DNA from: Artemia franciscana
Lineage: Eukaryota; Arthropoda; Branchiopoda; Anostraca; Artemiidae
Length of the DNA stretch: 64,000 nt
Assembly: GCF_032884065.1 (NCBI RefSeq)
Contig: NC_088883.1
Location: 21,529,393 to 21,593,392, forward strand
Direction of reading: 5' to 3'
Shown here piece after piece: positions 11,601 to 22,699 of this stretch. The position numbers and the translations under genes are program-made. Position 1 is the stretch's first letter, and each line of letters opens with the position of its first letter. The notes under the pieces were generated by a model. The model did not search any database and was not told the origin of the DNA. It worked only from the letters and a program-made list of their open reading frames with translations.

Positions 11601-12240
11601 ACCAGGACTAGCAAATGACCAGAACCTCATAGAGAGATTTCTAATAGCTCATTCAAACGGAAATTAAGTGCTAGTGCCCATTCAAGTGACCAAAATATTG
11701 GAGGGCAGCTAGCCTCTCTCCCTAAATGGTCTTCTCCCCCAAAAGTCATCCTATAAAATTTTTGAGATAGCTATTTTATTCAACATAGTTCAAAAGGATA
11801 ATATCTTTGATTTTGATGATAATGTAACCCTCCTCTGTCCTCAGGGAAAGGGATGTACGCTATATTGGTATCTGGCATATCGATATTACGCTCATCGGTG
11901 TTGGCGCATTGTTATTGGAAGTATTTGTATGGCAGGTATCTTTTAGGTAGACTTTTAATAGCTCATATAAAAGATATTTCTTATATCTACGTTTTTCTAT
12001 ATATGCCACCATCCCTGAGTTCCAAATGCCACTAAAAACGGCACTTTTGGTGTCATTTCTCAGGTGGAAAAGCTGGGGCTAGTGGGCTTCCAGAACTTTT
12101 TAGAGTGACGTCTGGCTCACTTGAAAGTTGTTCCTCATGTCCACGTGATTTTTATCAATTCTATCATCCATAAGTGTGATATTACACTAAAAATATCACT
12201 TTTTGTGTCAGTTCTTAAGTAGAAAAGCTTGGAAGTATAA
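8690..12240 (+). repeat. Macrosatellite-1 array, copy 2
   Basis: A partial monomer (8690-9118) followed by four monomers starting near 9119, 9902, 10733 and 11684 (spacing ~780-950 bp). The last monomer matches the end of the unit-1 array, so one extra monomer exists here. ORFs at 9188-9439, 9262-9489, 9688-9906, 10259-10471 and 11455-11667 come from the repeat. Confidence 0.8.
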
Positions 12241-13475
12241 AACTATATCATCATTGTAATAATTATGGTCCAAATCAATTAACTGGAGGTTTACAAGAAA
12301 ACCTTTCATATGTTGCTCCTATAAGCCCCCTGAATAAGCACACAATTAGGGTACAAACACCAATATATCAAATTAGATTATTAGAGGTGTCGCTCTGTTA
12401 GTACAGCGTCGGACTTCAAGTTAGAGTGTCTTGTGTTTGATTTCTGCTTGTTTTTTTTCAATAACGGCTTTGTCCCTTCTTTATGATTATTTTCAGACAA
12501 TTCTTCTGTTTTTGTAAATTTAATGCACTCATTTTTTAAACCATGTCCAAGTAAGGGTATTTGTCAAGCATTCTGATTCCAAAGGGAATAAATGTTATCC
12601 TGTTCATTGATTGGAACGACTTTCTTGGGTGATTTAATCCATACCCAACGAATGGTGTAATTTTGTCTAAATACTGTGGGGGGGGGGTTGAAGTTGGAGC
12701 CAATTTTTCCAAATCAAGAGAAAATGACAGAGAAATCTGAAAAACGAGCCATTTAGCAATAAAAAGGTAAAGATACACCAAAGAAAATTGACCTGTTTCA
12801 ATGGATACTTGAATAGTTTTGACGGCATTTTTGGAGAATTTCTATTTCATCTGGGGGGGCAAACTGGGGTCTGGCCAAAACTTAGGTTTGGGAGGGGTAG
12901 ATGTCCCCTCTCTCTAATTTTAAACTACGCCCCTGACTCCCAACCCCTTGCCACTTAGTGGCTGGAGAAGTGTAGGGAAGTGGTTCTGGAGCTACTCAAA
13001 GCTGTGTATTAAAAGAAGGATTACTCATTGTTTACTTACTTATTCAAATTATTTACTTGAAAATTCCACCGTAATATTCTCTCCATACGTAAGACTGTGC
13101 ATCCAAAGAGGAAGAAAGACAAACGAAAACAGTTGTGTAGGAGAATTCAGGTAATTCTTCCCAAAATCTTTGAAATTAAAACAAACTTAGTTTATAATAC
13201 AGTTTATCGTACCTACACAAGAAATTATCTTTTTTTGAAATTTCTATTAATTCTTAAGTAATAAGTGACTTTTCTATATAGGGAAAAGTCAAATAACTCC
13301 CTAGGCCTAAAGGCACATTTTTGTTGAGCTAGTAATATTTCACACAAGCATTTCGAAACCTGTCCGCTTAGACAACCTTTTCTATCGAAGTTACCGCCTG
13401 GAGCCACTTCCTTAAGTGCTACTAAAATTAATTTTTAAAACAAAGAATTAAAGATCTATTTCTTCTTTCTTATTT
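12241..13475 (+). repeat. Spacer of the segmental duplication, copy 2
   Basis: Near-identical to 2471-3745 except for indels, mainly in G and T runs. The ORFs at 12536-12781 (-) and 13225-13407 (-) are not supported because they do not stay open in copy 1. Confidence 0.7.
12383..12450 (+). repeat. tRNA-like SINE head, copy 2
   Basis: Matches 2620-2690 with a few substitutions (GTGTTTGATTT in place of GTGTTCGATTT in the B-box region). It is a passenger of the segmental duplication, not an independent insertion. Confidence 0.55.
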
Positions 13476-13483
13476 TTTTCAGA

Positions 13484-13503
13484 GGCAACGCTACAGCGTT
13501 GCC
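13484..13503 (+). other. Perfect 8-bp stem-loop before macrosatellite-2
   Basis: GGCAACGC-TACA-GCGTTGCC, a perfect 8-bp stem with a 4-nt loop, followed by TTTAGAAAAGGCC. Partner of 3752-3771; a third version with wobble pairs is at 38754-38773. Confidence 0.8.
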
Positions 13504-13539
13504 TTTAGAAAAGGCCCTACGACTCAAATGTTTTTGTTA

Positions 13540-16500
13540 TTATTTATTTATTTTTCCCAGGGGCAGTTCATTTCTAAGGGGTCGTCGCATAAACCTTGGA
13601 GGGGGCTCATTTGATTAGAAATAGGAAGTTCTATTGCCCTTTTTAAGAGTCAAAAGTAACTGGAGGACAACTAGCCCCCCCCCCCCCTTCCTACGCCCTT
13701 TTCCTCCAAATAAATCTGATACAAATTTTGAGATAGCCATTTTGTTAAAAATACATCAAAAATCATATAAAAAACTCCTGTGTCGAAACAACCCCCCAGG
13801 ACCCGGGGAGAGGCGTTGTAAGTTATTCCCCGCGGCATAGATGGTTCTTGGGGAAGGGATGCTCATATAAACTTCAGAAGGGGCTAATATGATTGTAAAT
13901 TGAAAGCCCTAATTCGCCTTTTAAGAATCAAAATAGATCGGAGGGAATAGCCCCCTCGCTCTTCGCGCCCTTTTTCCTCAAACCCATCCGACAAGAACTT
14001 TTAGCATGCCATTTAAAAAAAAGAATAGTTCGAAGATCATGTAACGAAAATTCGGGACAGGCGTTGTAAGAATTGCCCTCGGGGCATATATGGTTGTTAT
14101 GGAAGGGATGCACATACAAGCTGCAGAGATGGCTCATTTTATTGGAAATTGAAAGCTCTAGTTCAGTTTTTAAGAATCAAAAGAGATCGAAGGGCAAATA
14201 GTCCTCCTCCACGCCCCTTTTACCTCAAATACATTCGATAAAAATTTTGAGATAGCCGTTTTGCTAAAAGATACTTCAAAGTTCAGACAAAAAACTCTGG
14301 CGTCGACAAAACCCCCCTGGGCCCGGGGCCAGGCGTTGTAATTTATGCCCTGGGGGTATATATGGCTCTTATGAAAGGGATACTCGTATAAACCTTAGAC
14401 ACGACTTATTTAATTGGAAGTTGAAAGTTCTAGTTCACTTTTTAAGAGTCAAAAGAGATCCGGTGGCAACTAGCCCCCACGCCTTTTTCCCCCAAACCCT
14501 TCCGATAATAATTTTGAGATTACTCTTTTGTTGAAAATAGTTCAAAGGTCAGGCAAAAAAAAAAAAAAAAAAAAAAAAATCGGGTTTCAATACAATCCCC
14601 AGGACCAGATGTTGTAAATTATACCTCGGGGTATATATAATTCTTATGGAAGGGATGCTCGTATAAACTTCAAAGAGGGCTCATTTGAACGAAAATTTAA
14701 AATTTTAACTCACTGGTTATGAATCAAGAGAGATCGAAGGGCAATTAATCCCCCATTCCCTTTTTCCCCCAACCCATCCGATACAAATTTTGAAATAGTG
14801 ATTTTTTTTTAAATAGTTCAAAAGTCAGATAACAAAACTTCGGTGTTGAGACACCCACCCAGGACCGGGTGAAGGCGTTGTAAGTTATTTCCATGTGGCA
14901 TATATATTTTTTTTATGAGAGGGTTGCTCGTGTAAACTTCAGAGAGGGCTCATTTGATTTTAAACTGAAAGTTCTAGTTTACTTTTTTAGAGTCAATTAA
15001 GATCCGAGGACAAAAAGCCTCTCCACGCCCTTTTCACCCAAGCATCCATCTGATAAAAATGCTGAGATGGTTGTATTGTTAAAAATAGTTCAAAGGTCAG
15101 ATTACGTTGTCGACACAACCCTCTAGGGCCCCGGGGCAGGCATTGTAAGTTATGCTCAGAGGTCACAAATGGTTCTTATGGAAGGGATTCTCGTCTAAAC
15201 CTCAGAGAGAGCTCATTTAAACGGAAATTGTAAGTTCTAGTTCAATTTTCAAGGGTATAAAGAGATTCTAGGGCAACTAGCCCCCAGCCATTTCCCCTCA
15301 AACCTAACCGATAAAAATTTTGAGATGGCAATTTTTTAAAAATAGTTGAAACATCAGATAACAAAAACTTCTGGATTGACACTACCCTCATAGAGTCTGG
15401 GGGCAAATGTTTTAAGTTATACCCCAGAGGCGTATAAGGTTTTTACGTGAGGGGTGGTCGTATAAGCTTCAAAGGTGGCTCAATTGATTAGAAATAGAAA
15501 GTTCTAGTTCACTTTTTAAGAGTTAAAAAGATATCCGGGCGCAACTAGCCCCCTAGCCTTTTTCCCAAATCCATCCAATGCAAATTTTGACATTTTTTTA
15601 AAATAGTTCAACATCAGATAACAGAAACTCCGGGCTCGACATAACCTCCCAGAGCCCAGGGGTAAGTGTTTTAAGGTATTTCCTGGTTTTTAAGTAAGGA
15701 ATGGTCGCATAAACTTCGAAGGTGGTTCATTTGATTGGAAATTGAAAGTTCTAGCCACCTTTTAAGGGTCAAAAGTTGACAGAGGCCATTTACGCCTCCC
15801 CCCTGAAACAAACACCTTCTTTTCCTAAATTATATCAAATGAAATATTTTGAAATATCCAGTTTGTTTGAAATAGTCCGACGATAAGATAACAAAATTTC
15901 GTTGTCAGCATACCCCCTCCCCCCTAGAGCTAGGGGAAGGGTTATACCTTATGCTGCAGGGGCATATAAGTTTTTTATGGAATGGGTGTTCGTATAAACG
16001 TTGGAAGGAACACAAATGATTAGAAATTGATAATTTTAGTTCACCTTTTAAGAGTCAAAAGTGATTCAATGGCGACTGGCCCTCCCATCCTCCTAACCCT
16101 CTCTCCAAATGCGTCCATTCTAAGTTTTTTTACAACTATTACTTTCAAAATAGTCCAAAGATAATATAACAAAACTCCAGGGATACAATAGCCCCCCCCC
16201 CCAGAATCCGCAGGCAAGTGTTGTAAGATATTTCGTGGGGCAAATAAGGTTTTTATTCAAGAGATGGTCGCATAAACTTTAGAGGGGGCTTATTCAATTG
16301 TAAATAAAAGTTTCTAGTGCCTTTTTCAAGAGTCAAAAGTTATCAGAGGGCAACTAACCCTCCTCCTCGGGGTCCTTTTTCCCAAAAGTATCCAATCAAA
16401 GTTTTGATATAGCAATTTTGTTCAAAACAGTTCAAAGATCAACAATACTTTCGGGGTCGAGACATCTTCCCAGAGCCAGAGGACAAGCATTGTAAGCTAT

Positions 16501-17330
16501 ATCCCTAGGGGTATAGCTTACAGTAAGAATAAACATTAGGTTTTATGTGAGGGGTGGTCGTACAATTTTCAGAGATGGCTCGTTTGATTGGAAATTGAAA
16601 GTTCCAGTTACCTTTTTAAGAGTCATCAAAAGTAACCAGAGGGTATCTACCCCCTCTCCCACACGCCTTTCCCTCAAATACATCCAATAAATATTTAGAG
16701 ATAGCCATTTTGTTAAAATAGTCCAAAATTCAAATTGCTATAAGTCAGGGTTGAAAATCCTCCATAAAACCCAGGACCAGAATTGTAATTTCTGGAATTG
16801 GCAATTTCTTAAGAATCAAAAGTGATCAAAAAGTAACAAGCCCCCCCTCCTCTTGTACCGTTTTCTCCAAATGCATCTTATCAAAATGTTGAAATAGTCA
16901 CTTTGTCCAAAATAGTCCACTATTCAAATAACTATAACTTAGGGTTTGAAAAATCTTCCCTAGCTCCCAGGGCAAGGATTGTACCTTACGTAAGTTGCCC
17001 ATTATTTGAATATAAGGTTTTATAGGAGGGGCGGTCGTATTAACTTTGGAGGCGGTTCATTCGATTGGAAAATGAAATTTCTAGCACGTTTTTAATGCTC
17101 AAAAGTGATCAATGGCCAACTCGCCCACGCCCCACTTTCCCAAAGGGGATCCGGTCAAAATTTGAAGATAACTATTTAGTTCAAAATAGTTCAAAGGCCA
17201 AATGTTTATGCTTACGGGTTCGATCCCCCCCCCCAGCCCGGAGGAAATGCCCAGGCTGTAAAAGAGCATACAAAGAACTTTTTGGGAATAGTATAAAGTT
17301 GTATTTCTTAGATCAACTTGAGGAGGCATA
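13540..17330 (+). repeat. Macrosatellite-2 array, ~270-bp monomers
   Basis: About 13 tandem monomers with landmarks at ~13813, 14061, 14333, 14610, 14873, 15146, 15407, 15664, 15932, 16213, 16488, 16778 and 16974, spaced mostly 250-280 bp. Each carries ATTGAAAGTTCTAGTTCA, GGGCAACTAGCCCCC and the AAATTTTGAGATAGCC core. The monomers at the left resemble each other more than those at the right. A ~24-nt A run is at 14556-14579. No genes. Confidence 0.85.
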
Positions 17331-17599
17331 AAACTAAATTATACAACATTATTTGAAAAAGTTTCTCCAAACTGTTGAAAAAGTTTCTCCAACATACAAA
17401 TAGCAAGCAAAACTATGGATTATTACAGAATAAAACGGAAAAGATATAAAACACAATTTTTTCCATAAAAAAGACTATGGTAATAAAAAAAAACAGAAAT
17501 AATTCAGAATAAACAGAAATAAAAATGTTTTCTAGGGCTCCATTATAATTGCGCCCTAAAAAAATATAAGAGCTCCAAATAAAGAGCTCCATGAAACTA

Positions 17600-18570
17600 A
17601 AAAAAAGTAGAAAAATAGTAAAATAACCTTTCAACCGTAAAACTACCACAAATCACCAAAAATAAATAAATAAAAAAGAAGGCATGGAAGGCGTTGTAAA
17701 TCCTATTCGTGTTAATTTTTGCTCGTTTTGGGTTTGACTTGTTTATTTATTGTAATTTCTGTTCGTTTTAGATTTCATTTATTTATTGATGGTGATAGTA
17801 GGAATCCTTTGGTCACTTCACACCGGAAATCGCTATCCAGAGTGCGGAACCCCTTTTTTGTATACCTCCATACCAGGAATTTTATTTCCCAAGCGTGCCA
17901 AAAGAGACATTCATAGCGCTTATACATGTTTTTTTCTTGTTTCTAAGAGCGATAACACACATTTTCTTGTTTCTATGTCATTTTTCTTGTGTTTTTGGGT
18001 ATGAAGACATTTATTTTTACATTCTAAGAAATCCCTCAGTCTAGAAGATGTTTTTTTATTAAAACATGTTAATATCCACCGAATAGAATTTCCAAGACAC
18101 CTCCCGAAAAGCGTTTGATTATGAATTTTTCCCAGGCTAGGAGGTATATCATGTTTATTCAAACACGGAAATATTCACCACATAGAAGTCTAGAAGTCTA
18201 ACCAAACATCTCCCACTTACAATTCCAATGTGAATTCCGAGAAAAAACATCTTTACAAAAACATGTCTAAGCCTGTTGTTTGTACAAATAATTCCTAGGA
18301 AGAGCGTGTATACTAGTGCCCTAAGAATAAAGCTTTCTTATAGTAATTTGACTTATTAATAAGCATATAAATTCTTTGTTCCCCTTCTTCATTGCTGCAA
18401 AGGTTTTTTTCCGATCACATTTCCCCATCCAGTACCTGAAAAACCTTATTTCTGATCGCATTTCCCTATCCAGCACCTGGAAATCAATTTTTCCAGTTGT
18501 ATTTCCGTATCAAACAGCTGAAGAACATTTTGTCGATCACATTTCCCTATCCAGCAGCTTCACAGTCTTT
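17600..18570 (+). repeat. Foldback element, left arm
   Basis: Reverse complement of 20010-20520 plus 21864-22110. Diagnostic shared blocks: AACCTTTCAACCGTAAAACT (17628), AGTAGGAATCC (17798), ATACCAGGAATTTTA (17870), AGGGCACTAGTATAC (as its complement, ~18315) and ATCCAGCACCTGG-type subrepeats (18425-18560). About 110 bp at 17665-17785 looks like an insertion absent from the right arm. Confidence 0.7.
18400..18560 (+). repeat. Subterminal ~38-bp minisatellite, left arm
   Basis: About four copies of a unit containing GATCACATTTCCCTATCCAG at 37-40 bp spacing. It is the inverted counterpart of the array at 20040-20290. Confidence 0.65.
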
Positions 18571-20009
18571 TTTTGCGTCGCCATAACGGCCAAAATTTAA
18601 CTTCCCAAGCTGTTTTCTAAGAGCACTCTTTGCGTTAATGTTTTCTTGTATGCAAAAGTATGTCATTTGTTTGAGTTAGGAAATAAATTTTTATAGACAA
18701 ATCTTTTTTTTATGAATTTTCTAACCATTTTTTCGTGAATTTCCAGACATCTGCCGAAGTCTCATCTTGGAAACTTGTCCCTCCTACATAATTTAACCCA
18801 TTTCTAATTTTTTTTTTAAGCAAATTTCCTTCTTCACCTAGAAACTTATCACTGAGAATTTTTGGGTCAATACATGCTAAGAGCTGACAAGTGATCAAAA
18901 GAACATTTCACAACATTGTAGAGATATAGCCATTTCTAGTGTACCTTTCATACCAGCTTTTCAAGGGTTTACTCCCTGCATGCCGTACTCACCTTTTTTC
19001 ACTCCCAACATTCCTTGTTTCAACTTCATGCATACCCTAACACAGCAATACTATTCAAAAGGTTTTATTTATTTTATTAATTCAGGACAAGTTCTTTTCT
19101 TTGTATTCCTCCTAAATCGGGTTTTTACATTGGAGTACACTTCTTTTTTCACTTCCAACATTGCTTTTCGACTTTATATATACCCCAGCTCAAACCAATA
19201 CCATTCAAAAGGCTTTATTTTATTCATTCAGAACAAGCTCTTTTTTCTTTAATAAAAAGTTTTTGTAAACCTGGTTTTTACATTGCCATGGGGAATGATA
19301 TTTCTGGAATTCAGAGGCTTGAGCCTTTCACACTTACAACGAGCCTCTTCTTCCCTCTTTTTCAATGGATTTTTAAAGCTTAAGCTTTAAAATTTTCATT
19401 TTTGAAGCTTTTGCTTTTAATTTTTTTTTATAACTCTTATGCTTTCACGATTTTTAGTTTTAATATGTTAGTTTTGAGGTTCAGTTTAAAAAATTTTAAT
19501 TTAAGATTTCACTGTCAAGGTTTTAGCATTAAAGACTTACTTTTAAACTTTAGTCTGAAGCAACAGTTTTAAAGTCTTAATGTTAAAGTTTTATTTTACA
19601 AGTTCAAATTTACACTCATTAAAAAAAAATGATAATTTTTTTTTCGAACAACTCAAATTCTTTTTTGACATTTCCAGACCTAGAAGAGCCCTCTGAAATC
19701 ACTTTGGGGGGATTATATATTTGAAATTTGGAGGCCTAAACCTTCTACACCTAGAGCGACCCTCTCCTTCCCTCTGGTTCAGGGGATTTTAAAGAATAAG
19801 TTTCAAAATTATTTACTTTAAAACTTTCACTTTTCATATATTTTAAATTTTATTCTTTTAAGATTTCTTTTTATGTTTTAGTTTAAGTTTCAGTTTTGAA
19901 CGTATTTTGAGGCTATGCAGTCAAAGTTTTAGTTTTAAAGTCTTAAGTCTTTAAAGTCTTCTAAAGTCTTACTTTTAAACAGGCAAAAAAGGCTTTGCAG
20001 CTGCTGTAT
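18571..20009. other. Interior of foldback element
   Basis: AT-rich, no credible ORF. It contains two internal tandem pairs. One has a ~150-bp period at 18985-19260 (ATTCAAAAGG, TTTTTACATTG). A degenerate ~430-bp pair is at ~19290 and ~19720 (TTCCCTCT near TTTTAAAG). No transposase is visible, so the element would be non-autonomous. Confidence 0.5.
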
Positions 20010-20520
20010 ATGAAAGCGTCATCGGTAAAAAAGGCATTGAAGGTGTTGGATATGGAAATATGATCGAAAAAAAGGCTTTTCGGGTGCTGAATAGGGAATT
20101 GCAATCGGGAAAAGCTCCTGAATAGGGAAATGTGATCGGAAAAAGCGTTTATAGTGGAAGGATAAGGGAATACGATCGTAAAAAAGGCTTTTCGGGTGCT
20201 GAATAGGGAATTGCAATCAGGAAAAGCTCCTGAATAAGGAAATGTGATCGAAAAAAGCGTTTATAGTGGCAGGATAAGGAAATGCGATCGAAGAAAATGC
20301 TTTGCAGCTCTGAAGCAAGCGAAAACAAACTTTTTGTATATCCTTCTTTATTATTAAATCAACTTGTAATAAGACAGCTTTATTACTAGGGCACTAGTAT
20401 ACGCGCTCTTTCCAGGAGCTATGTTTTGGCAAACAATTAGCTTAGACATGTTTTTGTAAAGAAGCTGTTTCTAGGTATTCACATAGGGTATCTGTACTAT
20501 GGGAGGTGTATTATAAAGAA
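20010..20520 (-). repeat. Foldback element, right arm (inner part)
   Basis: Inverted match to ~18190-18570, including GCTTAGACATGTTTTTGTAA and GGGCACTAGTATACGCGCTC. The arm is cut at ~20520-20570 by Helitron-derived element A and continues at 21864. Confidence 0.7.
20040..20290 (-). repeat. Subterminal minisatellite, right arm
   Basis: A 112-bp higher-order unit (GGCTTTTCGGGTGCTGAATA at 20074 and 20186), itself built from ~37-bp subunits of the GATCGNAAAAAGC type. Confidence 0.7.
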
Positions 20521-20559
20521 ACTTGACGGAAGGTTAAAATTATATGTGTTTTTGTGTGT

Positions 20560-21769
20560 GCATGTTTCATAATGGTCCATGGGAACACAATCCGTATTCA
20601 GATCTATACCTCACGATTCTAATGATTGCCCATGAGCTTTGTTGATGGTGATTGCTAATCGACCATTCCCTGTGTCGCCGTCGTCATTTATATATCCCCC
20701 TGTGCCCCTGGCGTTCCCGTTGTAGTTGTGTCCCTGTGTCCCGGTCGTCATTTATATTCCCTGTGTCCCGGTCGTCATTTGTGTCCCAGTGTCCCAGTCT
20801 GTGATTTTTCTTTGAGTGTCCCGGGCGTCATTTATATTCCTTGTGTCCCGGTGTCCCGGTCGTCATTTGTGTCCCGGTCTGTATGTACATTCGTTTTTGA
20901 ATTGGTCTTTTTTTTACTATAAAAAATAACTATAAAAAAACTATATTTTTATGGTTTTTAGTTTTTTACCTTTTTTTAGTTTTTTTAGTTATACCTTATG
21001 ATTCTAATGATTGCCCTTGAGCTTTGTTGGTGGTGATTACTAATCGAATATTCCCTGTGTCCCCGTCGTCATTTATATATCCCCCTGTGCCTCACGGTGT
21101 CCCCGTTGTGGTTGTGTCCCTGTGTCTCGGTCGTCATTTATATTCCCTGTGTCCCGGTCGTCATTTGTATCCTGGTGTCCCGGTCTGTATATACATTCTT
21201 TTTTTAAATGGTATATGATGAAATAAAGTTTTGTATTTTTCCCCTTTTTTCTTTTAGTTTTTTTTGGTTTTTACTTTTTTTAGTTTTTTTAGTTTTTTTC
21301 TTTTTTCTTTTTTTTTATTTTTATTTTTTTTAGTTTTGTTTTTCTCCTTTATTTTTAATTTTTTTTCCTTTTTTATTTTTTTTTATTTTTTATTTTTTTA
21401 GCTTTTTTAGTTTTTTATTAGTTGTTAGTTTTTTTTCTTTTTAGTTTTTTTGTAGTTTTTACCTTTTTTTTAGTTTTTTTAGTTTTTTTTTTACTTATGT
21501 CCTGGTCGTCATTTATACTCCCTGTGTCCCGGTCGTCATTTGTGTCCCGGTGCTTTGTTGATGGTGATTGCTAATCGAACATTCCTTGTGTCCCGGTCGC
21601 TTTCTCTTTGAGTGTCCCGGTCGTCGTTTATATTCCCTATGTGGCGGTGTCCCGGTCGTCATTTGTGTCCCGATGTCCCGGTCTGTAATTTCGTCAGTCT
21701 AAAACATGACGTCAGTCGACAAACAAACATGACGTCACTCGACAGACACACACACACACACAGACAACT

Positions 21770-21863
<94 letters not shown>
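20560..21863 (-). mobile_element. Helitron-derived element A (minus)
   Basis: Read on the minus strand it starts with a (TA)n block (21772-21862) and AATAAGTTGTCTGTGTG, the Helitron 5' region also seen at 27983. Next come alternating blocks of a GACCGGGACACAAATGACG minisatellite (21498-21690, 21050-21195, 20675-20890) and A-rich simple repeat (21222-21497, 20908-20992). Pieces of the helicase C-terminus sit near 21549-21590, 21000-21053 and 20571-20672. No CTAG end is seen: the 3' end is truncated at ~20571. It lies inside the right arm of the foldback element. Confidence 0.75.
21772..21862. repeat. (TA)n microsatellite
   Basis: About 45 uninterrupted TA repeats next to a (CA)n run at 21742-21762. 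Both mark the 5' end of Helitron-derived element A. Tyr-Ile ORFs across it are artefacts. Confidence 0.95.
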
Positions 21864-22110
21864 GGCATAGAAACAAGAAAATATGTGTTAGCGCCCTTAG
21901 AAACATGGAAATATGTGTTAACATTACAAGCCCATGTAGCAGCAGGCTTGAAAGGTAAAATTCCTGGTATGAATGTATACCAAAAAAATTGATCGCGCCT
22001 GCTCGATAGCAATTTTTGGTTTGAAGGGACCAATGGATTCCTACTGGTGATTTGTTGTAGTTTTACTCTTGGAAGGTTATTTGACTATATTTCTACTCAT
22101 TTGTGGTTTA
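21864..22110 (-). repeat. Foldback element, right arm (outer part)
   Basis: Inverted match to 17610-17990: ATGGCATAGAAACAAGAAAA, ATTCCTGGTATGAATGTATA, ATTCCTACTGGTGATTTGTT, AAGGTTATTTGACTATA. Homology fades beyond ~22110. Confidence 0.65.
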
Positions 22111-22690
22111 ATGAGGCACTTTACTTTTCTTTTCAAAAACTTGTTTTGTGGAAATTTTTTTTGAATTATTTACCTGAAAGGACCATACAAAATAAATGCT
22201 ACATTTATTTTAACCACTCTTTCTACCGCTGATGTGCTAACCAAATCAATTAAGCATTCAGATTGGTCTTGCATAACATTAAATAGAACTGAAGTCTAGT
22301 TCACTTACTCGTCCTACTTCACCTTATTGACTTTATTACTCCTTACTCTGTGAATGCGAACAATACACAAGTATTGTTTCATTTCTCAGCCTTTATGTAT
22401 TGTTAAAGTACATCTCAAGCAACTTTTTAGTGTTCAAATTCAAACTTTCAGTCAGTTTATGACAAATCTGTTGACAGAAACTTTCTCTTCACATAGCCTG
22501 GAATCCAGAATCCAGTGCTAGACTTTGTCTATCAAGACTAACCTAGTCAATAAATAAAAATCATTCTTTTAATCGCCAAGAGAAGATGTTTTGAAACAAG
22601 CAAGTAGTCTTCAGTCGCAAAACAAGCTGCCTTGAAAATCAGTTGTTAAAAGTCTGCATAACGAGGCTTTACTGGTAGTTCTGAAAGAAT
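22111..22690. other. Unassigned AT-rich spacer
   Basis: No supported gene or repeat match. Confidence 0.4.
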
Positions 22691-22699
22691 TGAAAAATA

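Larger units (their letters stand above)
9112..14550 (+). repeat. Segmental duplication, unit 2
   Basis: Direct repeat of 262-4500, offset about 8.85 kb. It is longer because it holds one more macrosatellite-1 monomer and extra macrosatellite-2 monomers. See unit 1. Confidence 0.85.

Noticed and set aside
21612-22033. ORFs on both strands across the (TA)n array (126 and 124 codons)
   Set aside because: Repeated Tyr-Ile codons from a microsatellite stay open in several frames. The same applies at 27793-28131, 33160-33405, 34888-35349 and 35270-35563.
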